The position numbers and the translations under genes were made by a program. Positions 6,263-7,716 of a stretch of 7,716 nt of DNA are shown here, in pieces. This DNA comes from Salinibacterium sp. (lineage in GTDB: Bacteria; Actinomycetota; Actinomycetes; Actinomycetales; Microbacteriaceae): contig JANXTJ010000197.1 in the NCBI GenBank assembly GCA_025352485.1, positions 1 to 7,716 on the forward strand. Direction: 5' to 3'. The notes below the pieces were generated by a model. The model worked only from the letters and a program-made list of their open reading frames with translations. It did not search any database and was not told where the DNA came from. The stretch's first letter is position 1. The number at the start of each line of letters is the position of its first letter.

Positions 6263-7273
6263 ATGTATAGATTCTTCTTCCGGGTCGTTCTCTCCCGGCT
6301 CGACCCCGAGCGGGCACACGGTCTCGCGTTTGCGGTTATCCGGCTGCTTCCCGCTGCGGTGCGTCGTCTCACCCGCCCCGATGCCGCTCTCGCGCTGACC
6401 ACCTTGGGGCTCTCGTTCGACTCTCCGTTCGGCGTTGCCGCCGGATTCGACAAAGAGGGAACCGCGATTCGGGGGCTCGGGCGTCTCGGCTTCGGCCACG
6501 TCGAAATCGGTACCATCACTGCGTTGGCGCAACCCGGAAATCCTCGTCCGCGGCTATATCGTCTGGTGGCCGACCGGGCGATCATCAACCGAATGGGCTT
6601 CAATAACCACGGGGCCGCTGCGGCCGCGATCGTGCTTGGCGCCGCGCGGGTGCGAAAAAATCGCCCGATCATCGGTGTGAACATTGGCAAATCACGGGTC
6701 GTCGATGTGGATGCCGCCACCGCCGACTATCTCGTCAGTACGCGCCTCCTGGCGCCCCTTGCCGACTACCTCGTGGTCAACGTATCGTCGCCCAACACCC
6801 CGGGTTTGCGCGGCCTGCAGGAATTAGAACTGCTCGCCCCACTCTTGACCGCGGTGAAGACCGCGGCGGGGGCGACCCCCGTGCTGGTGAAGATCGCCCC
6901 CGACCTCACCGATGCGCAGGTCGTCAGGATCGCCGAGCTCGCGGCGCAGACCCTTGACGGCATCGTGGCCACCAATACAACGCTGTCGCGTGCCGACCTG
7001 GTCACCAGCGCTGCTGTCGTTGAGGCGGCCGGTGCGGGTGGGCTTTCTGGGCCGCCGGTCGCCGCGCGATCCCTCGAGCTACTGCGCCTGATCCGGGGCG
7101 TCGTGCCCGCCGACTTCTGCGTCATCTCGGTCGGCGGGGTAGAGACGACGGCGGATGTCGCGCAGCGGCTCGCGGCCGGCGCGACTCTCGTGCAGGGCTA
7201 CACCGCGTTCCTCTATCGCGGGCCGCTCTGGGCGCACGAGATAAATCGCGGGCTGGCCCGGCTTCGCGCCTGA
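6263..7273 (+). CDS. pyrD: dihydroorotate dehydrogenase, quinone-dependent (class 2)
   Basis: An FMN enzyme that oxidises dihydroorotate to orotate in de novo pyrimidine synthesis and passes electrons to membrane quinone. It has 336 residues, typical for class 2. The N-terminal segment MYRFFFRVVLSRLDPERAHG (1-20) is the class 2 membrane-associating helix region, absent from soluble class 1 enzymes. The alpha/beta barrel follows: GVAAGFDKEG (57-66, FMN-contacting Lys64), INRMGFNN (108-115), IGVNIGKS (137-144) and VNVSSPNTPGLR (172-183). The last contains the catalytic serine of class 2 enzymes, where class 1 has Cys. Next come VKIAPDL (209-215), TNTT (237-240) and the FMN-phosphate region SVGGVETTADVAQRLAAGA (289-307). 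No defect is seen. It follows nrdR by 30 bp and converges on the DUF3043 gene across 71 bp. Confidence 0.97.
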   Translation: MYRFFFRVVLSRLDPERAHGLAFAVIRLLPAAVRRLTRPDAALALTTLGLSFDSPFGVAAGFDKEGTAIRGLGRLGFGHVEIGTITALAQPGNPRPRLYRLVADRAIINRMGFNNHGAAAAAIVLGAARVRKNRPIIGVNIGKSRVVDVDAATADYLVSTRLLAPLADYLVVNVSSPNTPGLRGLQELELLAPLLTAVKTAAGATPVLVKIAPDLTDAQVVRIAELAAQTLDGIVATNTTLSRADLVTSAAVVEAAGAGGLSGPPVAARSLELLRLIRGVVPADFCVISVGGVETTADVAQRLAAGATLVQGYTAFLYRGPLWAHEINRGLARLRA

Positions 7274-7322
7274 CCGTTCGTTAGCCGCTCCAGGAGTCTT
7301 ATTCCGTGAGCCGCTCGGGGAA

Positions 7323-7354
7323 GTGCCCTACTCCGGGATGTGCCTTACTCCGGG
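7323..7354. repeat. tandem duplication (17-bp period) at the DUF3043 gene end
   Basis: GTGCCCTACTCCGGG (7323-7337) and GTGCCTTACTCCGGG (7340-7354) match at 14 of 15 bases and recur with a 17-bp period. The right copy covers the last codons and TAA stop of the minus-strand gene; the left copy lies just beyond it. It looks like a short duplication of the gene end. The 71-bp convergent gap holds no strong hairpin plus T-run on either strand, so no clear intrinsic terminator for pyrD or the DUF3043 gene is seen. Confidence 0.7.
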
Positions 7355-7716
7355 TAGTGGCCGCGCTTGACCTGCGGTTTGGGCAGGCGCATCAGGCGCA
7401 GTTGCAGGGCACGCATCGCGGCATACCAGCGAATCTTTTCGACGCGATCCTTGCCGAACTTGTCGCCGAGCTTGCGGGTGAGGATGAAGCCGAGCACCAC
7501 GACATCCAGAATGGCGATGAGGAAAAATCCCCACAGCGCGATGATGCCGATGGACTGGATGCTCGGGTCTGGGATAAAGGTGAACACGATCACAATGAGC
7601 ATGAGCGGGATGAGCAACTCGCCCACCGAGAATCGCGCGTCGACGTAGTCGCGCACATAGCGCTTCTGGGGGCCACGGTCACGCGAGGTGAGGAATTTCT
7701 CGTCGCCGGCCGCCAT
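7345..7716 (-). CDS. DUF3043 family membrane protein (N-terminus beyond window)
   Basis: The final 123 codons of a minus-strand gene. The visible part matches DUF3043, a family of small actinobacterial membrane proteins of unknown function: FLTSRDRGPQKRYVRDYVDA (8-27 of the fragment), then two hydrophobic segments at about 31-48 and 54-79, and a conserved basic tail with RWYAAMRALQLRLMRLPKPQ (96-115) ending in HYPE. The first visible codon is ATG, but family members usually carry a further 60-80 polar, charged residues before this point. The true start therefore probably lies past the right edge, and this Met is likely internal. The topology suggests a two-helix hairpin in the membrane with basic cytoplasmic ends, which is inference. 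It converges on pyrD. Nothing in the sequence shows a function. Confidence 0.85.
   Translation of the reverse strand: MAAGDEKFLTSRDRGPQKRYVRDYVDARFSVGELLIPLMLIVIVFTFIPDPSIQSIGIIALWGFFLIAILDVVVLGFILTRKLGDKFGKDRVEKIRWYAAMRALQLRLMRLPKPQVKRGHYPE

Noticed and set aside
5246..6532. 428-codon minus-strand open frame spanning hisD, nrdR and pyrD
   Set aside because: It is antisense to three well-identified genes and both gaps. The translation is rich in Arg, Gly and Glu with no recognisable domain. Long antisense frames are expected from strong G/C third-position bias.
7328..7357. Possible hairpin CTACTC/GGGTAG in the pyrD-DUF3043 gap
   Set aside because: Only 6 bp including a wobble, with an 18-nt loop and no T-run on either side. 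It is a by-product of the tandem repeat.

Overview
The window is ordinary, densely packed chromosomal DNA from a high-GC Gram-positive bacterium (Actinomycetota), most likely a member of the Microbacteriaceae. This rests on the strong G/C preference at third codon positions, an actinobacterial DnaE1-type replicative polymerase with an intact PHP domain, a DUF3043 membrane protein (a family I know only from actinobacteria), and gene starts that lack Shine-Dalgarno sequences and look leaderless. The genus cannot be named from the sequence alone. There is no sign of a mobile element, phage, CRISPR array, tRNA or rRNA.

Layout, left to right: the last 60 codons of an RluA-family pseudouridine synthase (+); dnaE, the replicative DNA polymerase III alpha subunit (+); a flavin-reductase-like protein (-), whose stop codon overlaps that of dnaE tail to tail; then, across a 79-bp divergent gap, hisD (+), nrdR (+) and pyrD (+), separated by two 30-bp gaps; and finally the C-terminal part of a DUF3043 membrane protein (-) running off the right edge. 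No gene-free stretch exceeds 80 bp, so no long unannotated region remains.

The genes share a loose theme of nucleic-acid and nucleotide supply: rRNA/tRNA modification (RluA family), genome replication (DnaE), control of ribonucleotide reductase (NrdR) and de novo pyrimidine synthesis (PyrD). HisD (histidine biosynthesis) and the flavin-reductase-like protein are metabolic neighbours. HisD, NrdR and PyrD lie in the same direction, but each start is preceded by its own -10-like TAnnnT hexamer exactly 9 nt before the ATG and none has a Shine-Dalgarno sequence. They may therefore be expressed as separate leaderless transcripts despite the operon-like arrangement.

I searched for an undescribed system and did not find one. 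The points worth a second look are modest: the repeated leaderless-start geometry, the dnaE start and its putative internal promoter, the fully conserved PHP metal site of DnaE, the 4-bp overlap of two convergent stop codons, a flavin-reductase-like protein lacking the usual GDH motif, and two short tandem duplications.
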